In this document: piece by piece, positions 17,573-25,796 of the stretch
How the letters are laid out: every line of letters begins with the position of its first letter
Position numbering within the stretch: position 1 is the first letter of the stretch
Source: Acinetobacter genomosp. 15BJ
GTDB taxonomy: Bacteria > Pseudomonadota > Gammaproteobacteria > Pseudomonadales > Moraxellaceae
Assembly (NCBI RefSeq): GCF_000400715.1
Contig: NZ_KE007347.1
Coordinates: 372,001-436,000, forward strand
Reading direction: 5' to 3'
DNA: 64,000 nt
Notes under the pieces: generated by a model
What the model was told of the DNA's origin: nothing
The model's input: only the letters and a program-made list of their open reading frames with translations
Databases searched by the model: none
Made by a program: the position numbers and the translations under genes

Positions 17573-18664
17573 CTATTTTGGAATTTGCTGGGTGATACAA
17601 TGAATATTACCGCCACCCAATAAGATTTCTCTCGCAGACACGCCAGTAATTTGATAATCAGGATACATTTTGTGGAACAACATATAGGCTTGATCATCAG
17701 TTCTTTCATCCAATAAAGGGAAAATAATCTGTTGATTACTGATCAGATAGTTTACATAAGAGCCTGCTAAACGATTACCTTCAAAACGTTCAATGGCATT
17801 GCCTTTTTCAACATCAATCGTTTCATTTTCACTGGCATACAAAGGCCCAGGTGATGGTAACTTCCATACTTTCAGCTTTCTGCCTTTTGCATCGGTTACA
17901 GATTCGAGGATGTTTAATGCTTGTCTCGAACTTTCATACTGTGGATCATTCTGATCATCAGTCCAATGCAAGGCCACTTCACCTGGACGGACAAAGCAAC
18001 ACATGTTGTCGATATGCCCATCGGTTTCATCGTTATACACACCTAATGGCAACCAAATGAATTTCTCAATGCCGAGCAAAGTGGATAATTCATGTTCAAT
18101 TTGTGCTTGAGTTAGATTTGGGTTTCGATTTGGATTGAGCAAACACTCGGCTGTTGTCAGTAATGTCCCTTCACCATCAACATGAATCGCACCACCTTCT
18201 AAAACCATGCTTGACTGATGTAATGGGATGGAATGAAATTGGGCAACTTGGCTGGCGACTTCAAGATCTTTATCCCAATTGGAATATAAGCCGCCATTTT
18301 CTCCACCCCATGCATTAAAGACCCAATCGACAGCGACCTTATTACCTACTGGATCTTTCACGATGGTTGGCCCAGTGTCTCTCATCCATGCATCATCAGT
18401 TTCAACTTCAACCAATGTGACATGCGAAGGAATCGTGGCTTTTGCCTTATTCATTTCAGCATGAGGAACAGCCATAAACACGGGGGTAGTTTTAGAAATC
18501 GCTTCAGCGACTTTGGCAAATGCTTGCTGTGCAGGTAATGCACCTTGTCTCCAGTTATCGGTACGATACGGCCAAATCATCCAAACGGATTGTTGTGGCA
18601 TCCATTCAGCGGGCATTTTATACATATGATTTTTCATTTGCTTAAACTTCATATCAGGCTTCAT
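17573..18664 (-). CDS. aguA: Agmatine deiminase, copy 2
   Basis: A 363-residue agmatine deiminase with the same motifs as copy 1 ([34 protein letters not shown] and the cysteine in [13 protein letters not shown]). The product would be N-carbamoylputrescine. The C-terminal halves of the copies are nearly identical in protein and share long runs of identical DNA. ATGs at 18664, 18652, 18637 and 18625 are all in frame before the conserved MPAEW segment, so the start is uncertain by a few residues. It leads an operon with two SMR exporter genes. The partnership suggests detoxification or export rather than growth on agmatine. Confidence 0.93.
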   Translation of the reverse strand: MKPDMKFKQMKNHMYKMPAEWMPQQSVWMIWPYRTDNWRQGALPAQQAFAKVAEAISKTTPVFMAVPHAEMNKAKATIPSHVTLVEVETDDAWMRDTGPTIVKDPVGNKVAVDWVFNAWGGENGGLYSNWDKDLEVASQVAQFHSIPLHQSSMVLEGGAIHVDGEGTLLTTAECLLNPNRNPNLTQAQIEHELSTLLGIEKFIWLPLGVYNDETDGHIDNMCCFVRPGEVALHWTDDQNDPQYESSRQALNILESVTDAKGRKLKVWKLPSPGPLYASENETIDVEKGNAIERFEGNRLAGSYVNYLISNQQIIFPLLDERTDDQAYMLFHKMYPDYQITGVSAREILLGGGNIHCITQQIPK

Positions 18665-18944
18665 TGATCTGATATTAGTTCACATATTTTGAATGTTAAA
18701 TAAAGGAGCTATCAGTTTTTTTGAAATCTCAATATTTAAATACTAGTTAAATTGCATATTCAAATAAAACTAATGTATAAAATAAATAAAAATATGAATG
18801 ATTTGCTGTGAGTGCTACTGTTCATAAGAAATGATTTATTAGGTAAATAGTAAAAAATCAGGCATGAAGAAATGACCCAAAATGTATAGAAAAGTGAAAA
18901 AGTAGACCACTATCTGGCTTTGTTATTAACAAGGTTTTTGTAAA
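18665..18944. other. AT-rich intergenic region upstream of aguA copy 2
   Basis: About 280 bp, strongly AT-rich, holding the promoter side of the minus-strand aguA2-SMR operon and the leader of a small plus-strand gene. I see no riboswitch, tRNA or MocR-type repeat in it. Confidence 0.4.
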
Positions 18945-19241
18945 ATGGCATTAATGAAAATACGTAAATTTTGGTTAGAAATATATAATTGTTCGTGTTG
19001 TATGTTTTTCGATCCGAATTTTACTTTTAAATTACAAGTGGCCTATAAGCATCAGTGGATGCCAGAATTTTGTGTAATTATTAAAATATTGTTGAATTTA
19101 TTCGTAGTGATAGTGCTAGATGGTTATATTTTATTTTATGGGGTATTTGTCCTAATCTGTTTTTATTTTATGTTTTATTTGTTGGTTCGGTGTTTAGAGT
19201 GTTTTTCGTATAAAGAAAAGACTGTACTGTTAATTTATTAG
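18945..19241 (+). CDS. Hypothetical small membrane protein
   Basis: A 98-residue predicted protein that I do not recognise. The C-terminal half holds two hydrophobic stretches (FCVIIKILLNLFVVIVLDGY and ILFYGVFVLICFYFMFYLLV) and several cysteines. AAGG lies 10 bases before the ATG; an ATG at 18954 would also serve. The region is far more AT-rich than its neighbours, which suggests transfer or weak constraint. It could be a real orphan gene or a chance frame in AT-rich DNA. Confidence 0.45.
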   Translation: MALMKIRKFWLEIYNCSCCMFFDPNFTFKLQVAYKHQWMPEFCVIIKILLNLFVVIVLDGYILFYGVFVLICFYFMFYLLVRCLECFSYKEKTVLLIY

Positions 19242-19308
19242 GGTTTTTATGTCCACTCAATCAGCTTAATTTTTAATATGATCTTCCTTTTGTTCTTGAG
19301 AATTGATA

Positions 19309-19581
19309 GTGAAGAAATGGGTGTGTAAGAATTGTGGTTTATATAAGAAAGTTATTCCAAGTCATATTAAGTCAGGGCGAAAAGTTTTTTTTATACATGA
19401 TGCTGATAATATCGGTAAATTCAATAAAATAATAAGCAAAGGGACTGTTGTTAGCCGTAATCAAGATGTTTTGATTATATTAAGTGAAAGCGTTTTATTC
19501 ATGATTAAAGATAGCGATGTCTATCCAGAAGATGCTCCAGTATATTTTGTTTATAACATGTTCGGTACTTGTGAGTGTTAA
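19309..19581 (+). CDS. Hypothetical protein with N-terminal Cys pair
   Basis: A 90-residue predicted protein starting at a GTG (19309); a TTG two codons earlier is possible. It begins KKWVCKNCGLYKKVIPSH, a CXXC pair like half a zinc ribbon, and ends in a CEC. The middle is a beta-rich stretch (KVFFIHDADNIGKF, DVLIILSESVLFMI). I do not recognise a family. It follows the small membrane protein by about 70 bp in the same AT-rich patch. Confidence 0.5.
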   Translation: MKKWVCKNCGLYKKVIPSHIKSGRKVFFIHDADNIGKFNKIISKGTVVSRNQDVLIILSESVLFMIKDSDVYPEDAPVYFVYNMFGTCEC

Positions 19582-19836
19582 TTGATGTCGCGATTTTATT
19601 TTCAGTAATGTCATGGTTTTTATATGCTTTTATCTAGATTTGATTGGCACAAAAAGTCAAAAAATAAAAGCAGTGTCAAGATATATCAAAGGGGGACTCT
19701 ATAATTACAATAGTGCCGAAATTCTGATGAAGAGATGGGGTAGATCACAAGTCATCTAGATTACGATTTATATATTTAATGCTGCCGCCTCATATTCAAA
19801 TAATTTTCGGGAGATAGCTCAAAAGGATGATGTCAA

Positions 19837-20292
19837 ATGCCTAAATCTGTTGTGATGAAACAAAGCTTCAATGCACCTGTAGACCTCATTTTTCATATAT
19901 TTTCTAAACATCGTACTTTTAATACTGTGTTATGGCCGCTGCAATCGGTTGTGATTAAGACCTCTGAGGATGAACATAATACGGATGGCGTTGGTTCAAT
20001 ACGAAAGATGGGGCTTGGTGTACTGAAACCGATTCAAGAAGAAATCACGCACAGTTTGCCCAATCAGATGATTGAATATCAAATGATCAAGAATTGCTTT
20101 TTTACTTACCATTTAGGACGTTTGGAGTTTGAAGAATCAGATGGACGTACCCATTTGACCTATACCATCTGGTTGGAGAGCAAAGTCCCATTACTCACAG
20201 AAATAAGCTTAATGCAGCTAAAGCTATCCGCAACGCGTGGGTTAAAGAAAATTGCAACCCAAATTAATCAATTTCAGATTAAAGCCCTATAG
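19837..20292 (+). CDS. SRPBCC-family (START/Bet v1 fold) protein
   Basis: A 151-residue protein of the SRPBCC ligand-binding fold. Seen: the opening VVMKQSFNAPVDLIFHIFSK, then GVGSIRKMGLG and a long C-terminal helix. Such polyketide-cyclase-like proteins bind hydrophobic ligands or lipids in the cytosol; no catalytic residue can be named. It lies 115 bp before an SDR gene on the same strand, so the two may be co-transcribed. The 250 bp before it are AT-rich and hold no other gene. Confidence 0.75.
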   Translation: MPKSVVMKQSFNAPVDLIFHIFSKHRTFNTVLWPLQSVVIKTSEDEHNTDGVGSIRKMGLGVLKPIQEEITHSLPNQMIEYQMIKNCFFTYHLGRLEFEESDGRTHLTYTIWLESKVPLLTEISLMQLKLSATRGLKKIATQINQFQIKAL

Positions 20293-20405
20293 TGAAATGA
20301 ATACAAAATAGAAAACAACATTGGTTTGATCAGGATACGCTACAGTAATTGTCGTATGAGTAAATCAATAGATTCGAAGCGAGATTGTGTTCAAGGAGAA
20401 AAACA

Positions 20406-21215
20406 ATGGACGTAATGGGTAAGACCATCATTATTACGGGAGCTTCAAGTGGAATTGGTGAACAGGCCGCAATGCAACTGGCACAAGCTGGTGCTCAGGT
20501 CTGCCTGATTGCGCGTCGTTTAGATGAGTTGCAACGAATTCAAAGCACAATTCAGGCACAAGGCGGGCAAGTCTCCATTTATCAGGCCGATTTGACTGAT
20601 GGAGAACAAGCACAAAGCTGCATCGCTCAGATTTTAGCTGAACATCAGAAAATTGATGTTTTGGTGAATAATGCGGCCCGTTCCATTCGCCGTCCGATTC
20701 TTGAATCACTAGATCGTCTTCATGACTACACGCGTACCATGCAGATTAATTATTTTGCAGCAGTGAATTTGACGCTGGGTTTATTGCCGCATTTCTTAGC
20801 CAATGGCGCAGGGCATATTGTCAATATATCGACCATGTCTACTCAAGTGCCAATTCCATTATTCTCGGCTTATCTCGCTAGTAAATCTGCACTAGAGTCC
20901 TTTTCCCGTTCATTATCTATGGAACTAAAAGGTAAAGGCATTGACGTCAGTATTGTGTATTTTCCGATGGTGCGAACACCGATGTCATCCAAGACCGCAA
21001 TCTACAAACACATGAAAATGTTGGATACACCTGCTGCTGCGGGCTGGATTGTAAAAGCGATCCAAAATAAATCCTATCGTGTCAGCAGTAAAACAGGCTT
21101 GGTTGCCAATGCGGTATTGAATACCGTACCCACATGGATGATGAATTTGTCTCGTCCTTTATTTGATGCGATGGATAAACGTTTAAAAAATAAATTAAAG
21201 ACCGATCAATCGTGA
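20406..21215 (+). CDS. Short-chain dehydrogenase/reductase (lipid/ketone-reductase-like SDR)
   Basis: A 269-residue SDR. Seen: TGASSGIGEQAAMQLAQAGA, the NNAARSIRRP strand, active-site ISTMSTQVPIPLFSAYLASK (Ser and Tyr-X3-Lys), and a longer C-terminal tail than classical SDRs (VLNTVPTWMMNLSRPLFDAM), as in SDRs acting on lipids or steroid-like compounds. AAGGAG lies 6-7 bases before the ATG at 20406. It follows the SRPBCC gene and ends at a bidirectional terminator. Substrate unknown. Confidence 0.85.
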   Translation: MDVMGKTIIITGASSGIGEQAAMQLAQAGAQVCLIARRLDELQRIQSTIQAQGGQVSIYQADLTDGEQAQSCIAQILAEHQKIDVLVNNAARSIRRPILESLDRLHDYTRTMQINYFAAVNLTLGLLPHFLANGAGHIVNISTMSTQVPIPLFSAYLASKSALESFSRSLSMELKGKGIDVSIVYFPMVRTPMSSKTAIYKHMKMLDTPAAAGWIVKAIQNKSYRVSSKTGLVANAVLNTVPTWMMNLSRPLFDAMDKRLKNKLKTDQS

Positions 21216-21238
21216 TGATTGAGGTATGAAAATCTGAG

Positions 21239-21264
21239 AAAAAAGCAGCTAAAGCTGCTTTTTT
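21239..21264. terminator. Bidirectional terminator between SDR and IclR genes
   Basis: Stem AAAAGCAGC / GCTGCTTTT with loop TAAA; T runs on both strands. It sits between two convergent gene ends. Confidence 0.85.
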
Positions 21265-21273
21265 CCTTATCTT

Positions 21274-22086
21274 TTAATAGATAAATTTAGAAATCTTATC
21301 TGCACTCTGAATCACTGTATCGGCAATTTCATTTCTAAAATAATGTTCATCATAGCTGCCTAAAGGACAACTGACTGAGAGTACCGCCGCCATTTTATGA
21401 GTGGATTGTTTAAAAATCGGTGCAGCACAAGCCGCCATATCGTGATTGTAATGTCCCCAACTGACCATGGAGCGTTGAGTTTGAACAAAACTAAGGCGTT
21501 GTAACAGCTCCTTGAGATTTTTTGGGGTGAGTTCTGAGAATGTATCCCATTGATTAAAGTTTTTATAACGGTCACGAATTTCCGTTTCGCTAAGATCGGC
21601 CAGCATCATTTGCCCAATTACAGTGGCATGTGCAGGCCAGCGCGTGCCTAAACCAATATTGCTGGTAAAGGTGCCATTCGATTGAATGTTATTAATAAAA
21701 ACAATATGGGTGCCTTCCAAAATGGATAAATGCACAGCCAGTTGAGTTTGATCACGCAGTTCTTTCATCAACGGTGTGGCTAAATCTAATAAGGATTGTT
21801 TAGACAAACTATTAAAGCCGAGTTCCATCACCTTCGAATCGAGTGCATAGGTCTTTTGTGACGCTTTGCGTAGAAAGCCGCATGATTCCAGCGTGTAGAT
21901 CAGTCGAAAGGCACTGGAACGGTTTACATCGAGAACTTCGGCAATTTCAGTGATGGTCATTTCTTGGGTTTGTTGATTAAAGGCTTGCAAAATTGCTAAG
22001 CCACGCACTAAGCCAGGGACTAAATAGCGATCATCATTTTTTGTGAGTTCAGATTCTTGAGAGTCTGTTTCAATGCTTGAATTCAT
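21274..22086 (-). CDS. IclR-family regulator of the Rieske catabolic cluster
   Basis: A 270-residue IclR-type regulator. Winged helix at about residues 25-80 (MTITEIAEVLDVNRSSAFRL), then the effector domain with GTHIVFINNI and GLGTRWPAHATVIGQMM. I chose the ATG at 22086, preceded by AGGGAAA; an ATG 11 codons upstream lacks such a site. It is divergent from the Rieske ferredoxin gene. Two copies of a GTTTTA-type palindrome lie between them and a third lies before the porin at 34653. IclR relatives such as PcaU and PobR activate aromatic catabolism on binding a pathway compound; that role is inferred here. Confidence 0.92.
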   Translation of the reverse strand: MNSSIETDSQESELTKNDDRYLVPGLVRGLAILQAFNQQTQEMTITEIAEVLDVNRSSAFRLIYTLESCGFLRKASQKTYALDSKVMELGFNSLSKQSLLDLATPLMKELRDQTQLAVHLSILEGTHIVFINNIQSNGTFTSNIGLGTRWPAHATVIGQMMLADLSETEIRDRYKNFNQWDTFSELTPKNLKELLQRLSFVQTQRSMVSWGHYNHDMAACAAPIFKQSTHKMAAVLSVSCPLGSYDEHYFRNEIADTVIQSADKISKFIY

Positions 22087-22174
22087 CAGTTTAATTTCCC
22101 TAAAAAAAACGTAAGTCATAAAAATTTAATTTTCTTAGGATTCTATTCTAACTGCAAAGCATAATTAAAAGATA

Positions 22175-22190
22175 GTTTTATATATGAAAC
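22175..22190. promoter_or_regulatory. IclR operator-like palindrome 1
   Basis: GTTTTATATATGAAAC, a 16-bp near-palindrome about 90 bp before the IclR start codon. It matches the other two copies at the arms (GTTTTA and TAAAAC type). Likely the regulator's autoregulatory site (inferred). Confidence 0.6.
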
Positions 22191-22320
22191 AAAATTTCTC
22201 AAGTAAAACGTAAAATAATGTGTAGTAAATATCAAATTAATGATTTTTAAAGATTTATATTGTTTGACATAAAAAACAGCATAGGAGTATTCTTTATTAA
22301 AGTTTGTTATATCAAATATT

Positions 22321-22336
22321 GTTTTATATATAAAAC
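22321..22336. promoter_or_regulatory. IclR operator-like palindrome 2
   Basis: GTTTTATATATAAAAC, a perfect 16-bp palindrome ending 16 bases before the Rieske ferredoxin start codon. Its position next to the start suggests a site acting at or just after the promoter. Binding is inferred. Confidence 0.6.
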
Positions 22337-22352
22337 AAATGAGGATGCAAGG

Positions 22353-22658
22353 ATGAGTTGGATCTCAGTTTGTCAGCAAGACGACGTTACCGAAGATGAG
22401 CCGAAAGCCATAGAAGTCGACGGTAAAAAAATTGGCGTATTTTTCATCGATGACAATTATTTTGCCATTGAGAATGTTTGCCCGCATGCCTTTGCCTTAC
22501 TTACAGAAGGCTTTATTGAAGATCAAACCGTGGAATGTCCATTACATGAGGCCATTTTTGATATTCAAACAGGTGCGTTGAAAAGTGGACCAGGGTGCCG
22601 CGATTTATGTACTTATCCAGTACGTGTTGAAGGGCAGGACGTTCAAATTCAACTATAA
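22353..22658 (+). CDS. Rieske [2Fe-2S] ferredoxin
   Basis: A 101-residue Rieske ferredoxin that carries electrons from the reductase to the oxygenase. Cluster ligands are in CPHAFALLTEG and CPLHEAIFD (CXH-X16-17-CX2H). AAGG lies just before the ATG at 22353, and the frame continues upstream without support. It is the first gene of the cluster facing the IclR regulator. It pairs with the FAD reductase at 25797 and the oxygenase at 23001 to make a complete three-component system. Confidence 0.93.
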   Translation: MSWISVCQQDDVTEDEPKAIEVDGKKIGVFFIDDNYFAIENVCPHAFALLTEGFIEDQTVECPLHEAIFDIQTGALKSGPGCRDLCTYPVRVEGQDVQIQL

Positions 22659-22683
22659 GTCTTATTTATAAGGATGGAATCTC

Positions 22684-22983
22684 ATGGAAACATTTAATAA
22701 GAAGCTAGCGAACTGGATTCATGCCACGCCAGCGACTGAAGCAGGGATTAACAATATCCAGATACCAGGTCAAGCAGAACTTCTGATTTGGCAAACGCGC
22801 TATAAAGAGCCAACGGTCTATGAGCAAGATTTTGTTCAATACTTAATTAAAGCCTTTGCAGCAGGCATAACAGAACTTGGTGATTTAGTGCAGTCTTTAA
22901 ATCAACAAGGCTTTCGTTGTGAATCTGGTGAGCTTTGGACTTCTGAAACCTTCTCAGAAGAAATGCAACGTTTAGGTTATTAA
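22684..22983 (+). CDS. Small helix-turn-helix-like protein of Rieske clusters
   Basis: A 99-residue soluble protein. The C-terminal part (GITELGDLVQSLNQQGFRCE, then GELWTSETFSEEMQRLGY) resembles the recombinase-like helix-turn-helix segment seen in site-specific recombinases, but no catalytic domain is present. Small proteins of this kind are, as I recall, sometimes annotated beside Rieske oxygenases with no proven role. It lies between the ferredoxin (25 bp) and the oxygenase (17 bp), so it is surely co-expressed. It could be an assembly factor or local regulator. Confidence 0.65.
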   Translation: METFNKKLANWIHATPATEAGINNIQIPGQAELLIWQTRYKEPTVYEQDFVQYLIKAFAAGITELGDLVQSLNQQGFRCESGELWTSETFSEEMQRLGY

Positions 22984-23000
22984 TTCAAGGAAGAATAGTG

Positions 23001-24068
23001 ATGAACGCAGCAGTATCAGTAACACCAAGTGTAGAAGAATATTTGGATTTGGGTTTACGCGACCAATGGCATCCAGTGCTAGCAAGTTGGGAAGTAGCGG
23101 CTAATCCTGTCGGAATTACCCGTTTAGGCGAAAATATTGTGGTTTGGCGTGATGCAGAAGGTCAGGTCCATGCCTTAGAAGATCGCTGTCCGCATCGTGG
23201 CGCTCGTCTTTCTTTGGGTTGGAATCTGGGTAATCGGGTTGCTTGCTGGTATCACGGTGTCGAAGTTCGCCATGATGGCGTGGTGGAAGATGTGCCTGCG
23301 GTACATGACTGTCCAATGAAAGGCACATCATGTGTCAAAAGCTATCCAGTGATTGAGCAACATGGTGCCATTTTCATGTGGTTTGGGATTGATGCCAATG
23401 AAGCACCGAAGCCATTAGATTTTCCTGAACAACTGGCAAGTGAAGAGTGGAGTTCATTCTTGTGTCAGGCGGACTGGAAAGTGAATCACCAGTACGCAAT
23501 TGATAATGTCATGGACCCGATGCATGGTAGTTATTTGCATTGCACATCACATTCAATGGCGGAAGGTGACCGTACTGCTGAAATGAAACACCGTTCAACA
23601 CCAAATGGTTTTGTTTTTGAAAAAGAAGGTCAAATCGGGGTCAATTTTGACTGGGTTGAATATGCCAATACTGGTGCAAGCTGGTTACGTCTCTCAATCC
23701 CGTATCGTAAAGATTTTGGTCCAGGCGGTGAGTTCTGGATTGTAGGTTATGCGACCCCAATTGATGCCAACAATACCCGTGTATTTTTCTGGCGCTGCCG
23801 TAAAGTCAGTGGCTGGCAACGTAATGTTTGGCGTTTCTTGTATCGTAACCATTTAGAAAAATTGCATTGGGATGTGTTGGAGCAGGATCGGATTATTTTA
23901 GAAAATCTTGCACCGAATGCACGTCAACACGAATTCCTTTATCAACATGATGTCGGTCTTTCTCGTTTACGCCGTTTAATGAAAAAAGAAGCGGAAAAAC
24001 AGTTAAAGAAAATTGCCGCACTCAATAGCTCAAACCGTATTGAAATGCAGGAACAAGTTCATGGTTAA
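23001..24068 (+). CDS. Rieske non-heme iron oxygenase, alpha subunit
   Basis: A 355-residue oxygenase that would dihydroxylate or hydroxylate an aromatic or related ring. The Rieske ligands are in CPHRGARLSLG and ACWYHG near residues 65-88; the mononuclear iron site is VMDPMHGSYLH (DX2HX4H) near residue 175. AAGGAAG precedes the ATG at 23001. No beta-subunit gene is present, so it is an alpha-only type, as in carbazole dioxygenase or demethylase families. The stop overlaps the next SDR start by 8 bases. Substrate unknown. Confidence 0.93.
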   Translation: MNAAVSVTPSVEEYLDLGLRDQWHPVLASWEVAANPVGITRLGENIVVWRDAEGQVHALEDRCPHRGARLSLGWNLGNRVACWYHGVEVRHDGVVEDVPAVHDCPMKGTSCVKSYPVIEQHGAIFMWFGIDANEAPKPLDFPEQLASEEWSSFLCQADWKVNHQYAIDNVMDPMHGSYLHCTSHSMAEGDRTAEMKHRSTPNGFVFEKEGQIGVNFDWVEYANTGASWLRLSIPYRKDFGPGGEFWIVGYATPIDANNTRVFFWRCRKVSGWQRNVWRFLYRNHLEKLHWDVLEQDRIILENLAPNARQHEFLYQHDVGLSRLRRLMKKEAEKQLKKIAALNSSNRIEMQEQVHG

Positions 24069-24825
24069 TGTCGCATTGTTGCAGGACAAAAAAGTCCTTG
24101 TCACCGGTGCGGCAAGAGGCTTGGGACGAGACTTTGCTCAGGCCATTGCAGAAGCAGGTGCCCAAGTGGTGATGGCAGATGTCTTGACCGATCTGGTGCA
24201 ACAAGAAGCTGTTGCTTTGCAAGGACAAGGTTTAAGCGTTGATGCAGTCACCATTGACCTTACAAATGCGAACTCGATTGAACAGGCGGTTCAACAAGCA
24301 GCTAAAAGTATGGGTGGCATGGATGGCTTAGTGAATTGTGCGGCACTGGCAACCAATGTGGGTGGCAAAAGCATGATGGATTATGACGCTGATCTTTGGG
24401 ATCGGGTGATGAACATCAATGTGAAAGGCACGTGGTTGGTGACCAAGGCATGCGTGCCTTATCTCAAGCTGTCTCAGGCCGGCAAGATTATTAATGTCGC
24501 TTCGGATACTGCTTTATGGGGCGCGCCGAATCTGATGGCCTATGTGGCGAGTAAAGGGGCATTGACTGCGATGACACGTTCAATGGCCAGAGAACTTGGA
24601 CCATTCAATATCTGTATTAACACGCTATCACCAGGTTTAACTTTGGTTGAAGCAACAGCTTATGTGCCGCAAGAGCGCCATGATTTATATGTCAACGGTC
24701 GTGCGATTCAACGTCAGCAATTACCACAGGATTTGAACGGAACAGCCCTTTATTTACTATCAGATTTGTCCTCGTTTGTGACTGGACAAAATATCCCAGT
24801 AAATGGCGGTTTTGTCTTTAATTAA
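24061..24825 (+). CDS. SDR, probable dihydrodiol dehydrogenase
   Basis: A 254-residue classical SDR: TGAARGLGRDFAQAIAEAGA, NCAALATNVGG, ASDTALWGAPNLMAYVASKG (Ser and Tyr-X3-Lys) and a closing TGQNIPVNGGF. The start overlaps the oxygenase stop, so the two are coupled. In dioxygenase pathways an SDR at this place rearomatises the cis-diol to a catechol, which would feed the extradiol-type enzyme that follows. That role is inferred from order; the SDR fold is clear. Confidence 0.88.
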   Translation: MVNVALLQDKKVLVTGAARGLGRDFAQAIAEAGAQVVMADVLTDLVQQEAVALQGQGLSVDAVTIDLTNANSIEQAVQQAAKSMGGMDGLVNCAALATNVGGKSMMDYDADLWDRVMNINVKGTWLVTKACVPYLKLSQAGKIINVASDTALWGAPNLMAYVASKGALTAMTRSMARELGPFNICINTLSPGLTLVEATAYVPQERHDLYVNGRAIQRQQLPQDLNGTALYLLSDLSSFVTGQNIPVNGGFVFN

Positions 24826-24836
24826 GGAGTCATCTC

Positions 24837-25769
24837 ATGATTACAGGGATTGAGATTTTAAAGTTTGGCGTTGAAGACAGAGCGGCTTCGAATAAGTTTT
24901 TGGCAGATTTTGGGCTTAAGCAAAGCCAGTCGGATATTGAAGGGACGGATCTTTACCAGACACAAAATGGCAGCAAGATCTATTTATTTGATTGTGATGA
25001 TCAACGTCTACCCCCTGCAATTGAATCAGGTTCAACCTTACGTGAAGTGACTTGGGGTTTAGATGATGCAACACAGGATTTGGCAAATTTAGCATTAACG
25101 TTAAATGATGTTGATGGCTTTCAAGCCAGTGTTGATTTAGTGCAATGTGTAGATCCGAATGGCATGACCATTCGTTTCCAAAAGAGCTTTACGCAAGAGC
25201 TGCCTGCTTTAAAAACCGAAGGCATTAACCAATATGGCAATGTACAACGTGTCAATGCAGCCAGTCCTGTATATGACAAAGGACAACCTGTTGCGATTGG
25301 TCATGTGGTGTTTTTCACCCCAGATCTAGCAAAGACTGAAAATTTCTATCGTGAGAAACTCGGTTTTTATTTATCTGATGCCTATCGCAATCGTGGCGCA
25401 TTCTTGCGTTGCCGTGGTAAAGGTTTTCATCACGACCTGTTCTTACTTTCGGTGCCAAATAAACCAGCTGGACTCAATCACGTGGCATTCGTGGTTCGTG
25501 ATATTCACGAGGTAATTGGTGGCGGATTGCACATGAACCGTTCTGATTGGTCAACCTTTATTGGTCCAGGTCGTCATCCGATTTCTTCGGCTTATTTCTG
25601 GTATGTCAATTCACCACTTGGTGGCGCGTTTGAGTATTACACCAATGATGACTACCTGACCGAAGAATGGCAGCCACGCATCGAAGAACATCGTCTGGAA
25701 CTCTTTACAGAATGGGCGATTGAAGGCGGTCTGGATGATCATACCCGTCGTCAGGTTAAACCTGCATAA
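24837..25769 (+). CDS. Two-domain VOC protein, extradiol (catechol 2,3-) dioxygenase type
   Basis: A 310-residue type I extradiol-like protein with two vicinal-oxygen-chelate domains. The C-terminal domain holds candidate iron ligands: His in IGHVVFF (about residue 159), His in GLNHVAFVV and Glu in GAFEYYTNDD. The N-terminal domain is degenerate, as usual. Such enzymes open a catechol ring next to the hydroxyls. It follows the SDR by 11 bp with AAGGAG upstream. Family and metal motif are seen; the catechol identity is not. Confidence 0.88.
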   Translation: MITGIEILKFGVEDRAASNKFLADFGLKQSQSDIEGTDLYQTQNGSKIYLFDCDDQRLPPAIESGSTLREVTWGLDDATQDLANLALTLNDVDGFQASVDLVQCVDPNGMTIRFQKSFTQELPALKTEGINQYGNVQRVNAASPVYDKGQPVAIGHVVFFTPDLAKTENFYREKLGFYLSDAYRNRGAFLRCRGKGFHHDLFLLSVPNKPAGLNHVAFVVRDIHEVIGGGLHMNRSDWSTFIGPGRHPISSAYFWYVNSPLGGAFEYYTNDDYLTEEWQPRIEEHRLELFTEWAIEGGLDDHTRRQVKPA

Positions 25770-25796
25770 GTACAGATCAGGCAGGGAGAACAAGCT

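Noticed and set aside
22260..22352. N-terminal extension of the Rieske ferredoxin by 31 residues
   Set aside because: It runs through the perfect IclR palindrome, has no ribosome-binding site, and the ferredoxin family starts at the ATG at 22353.
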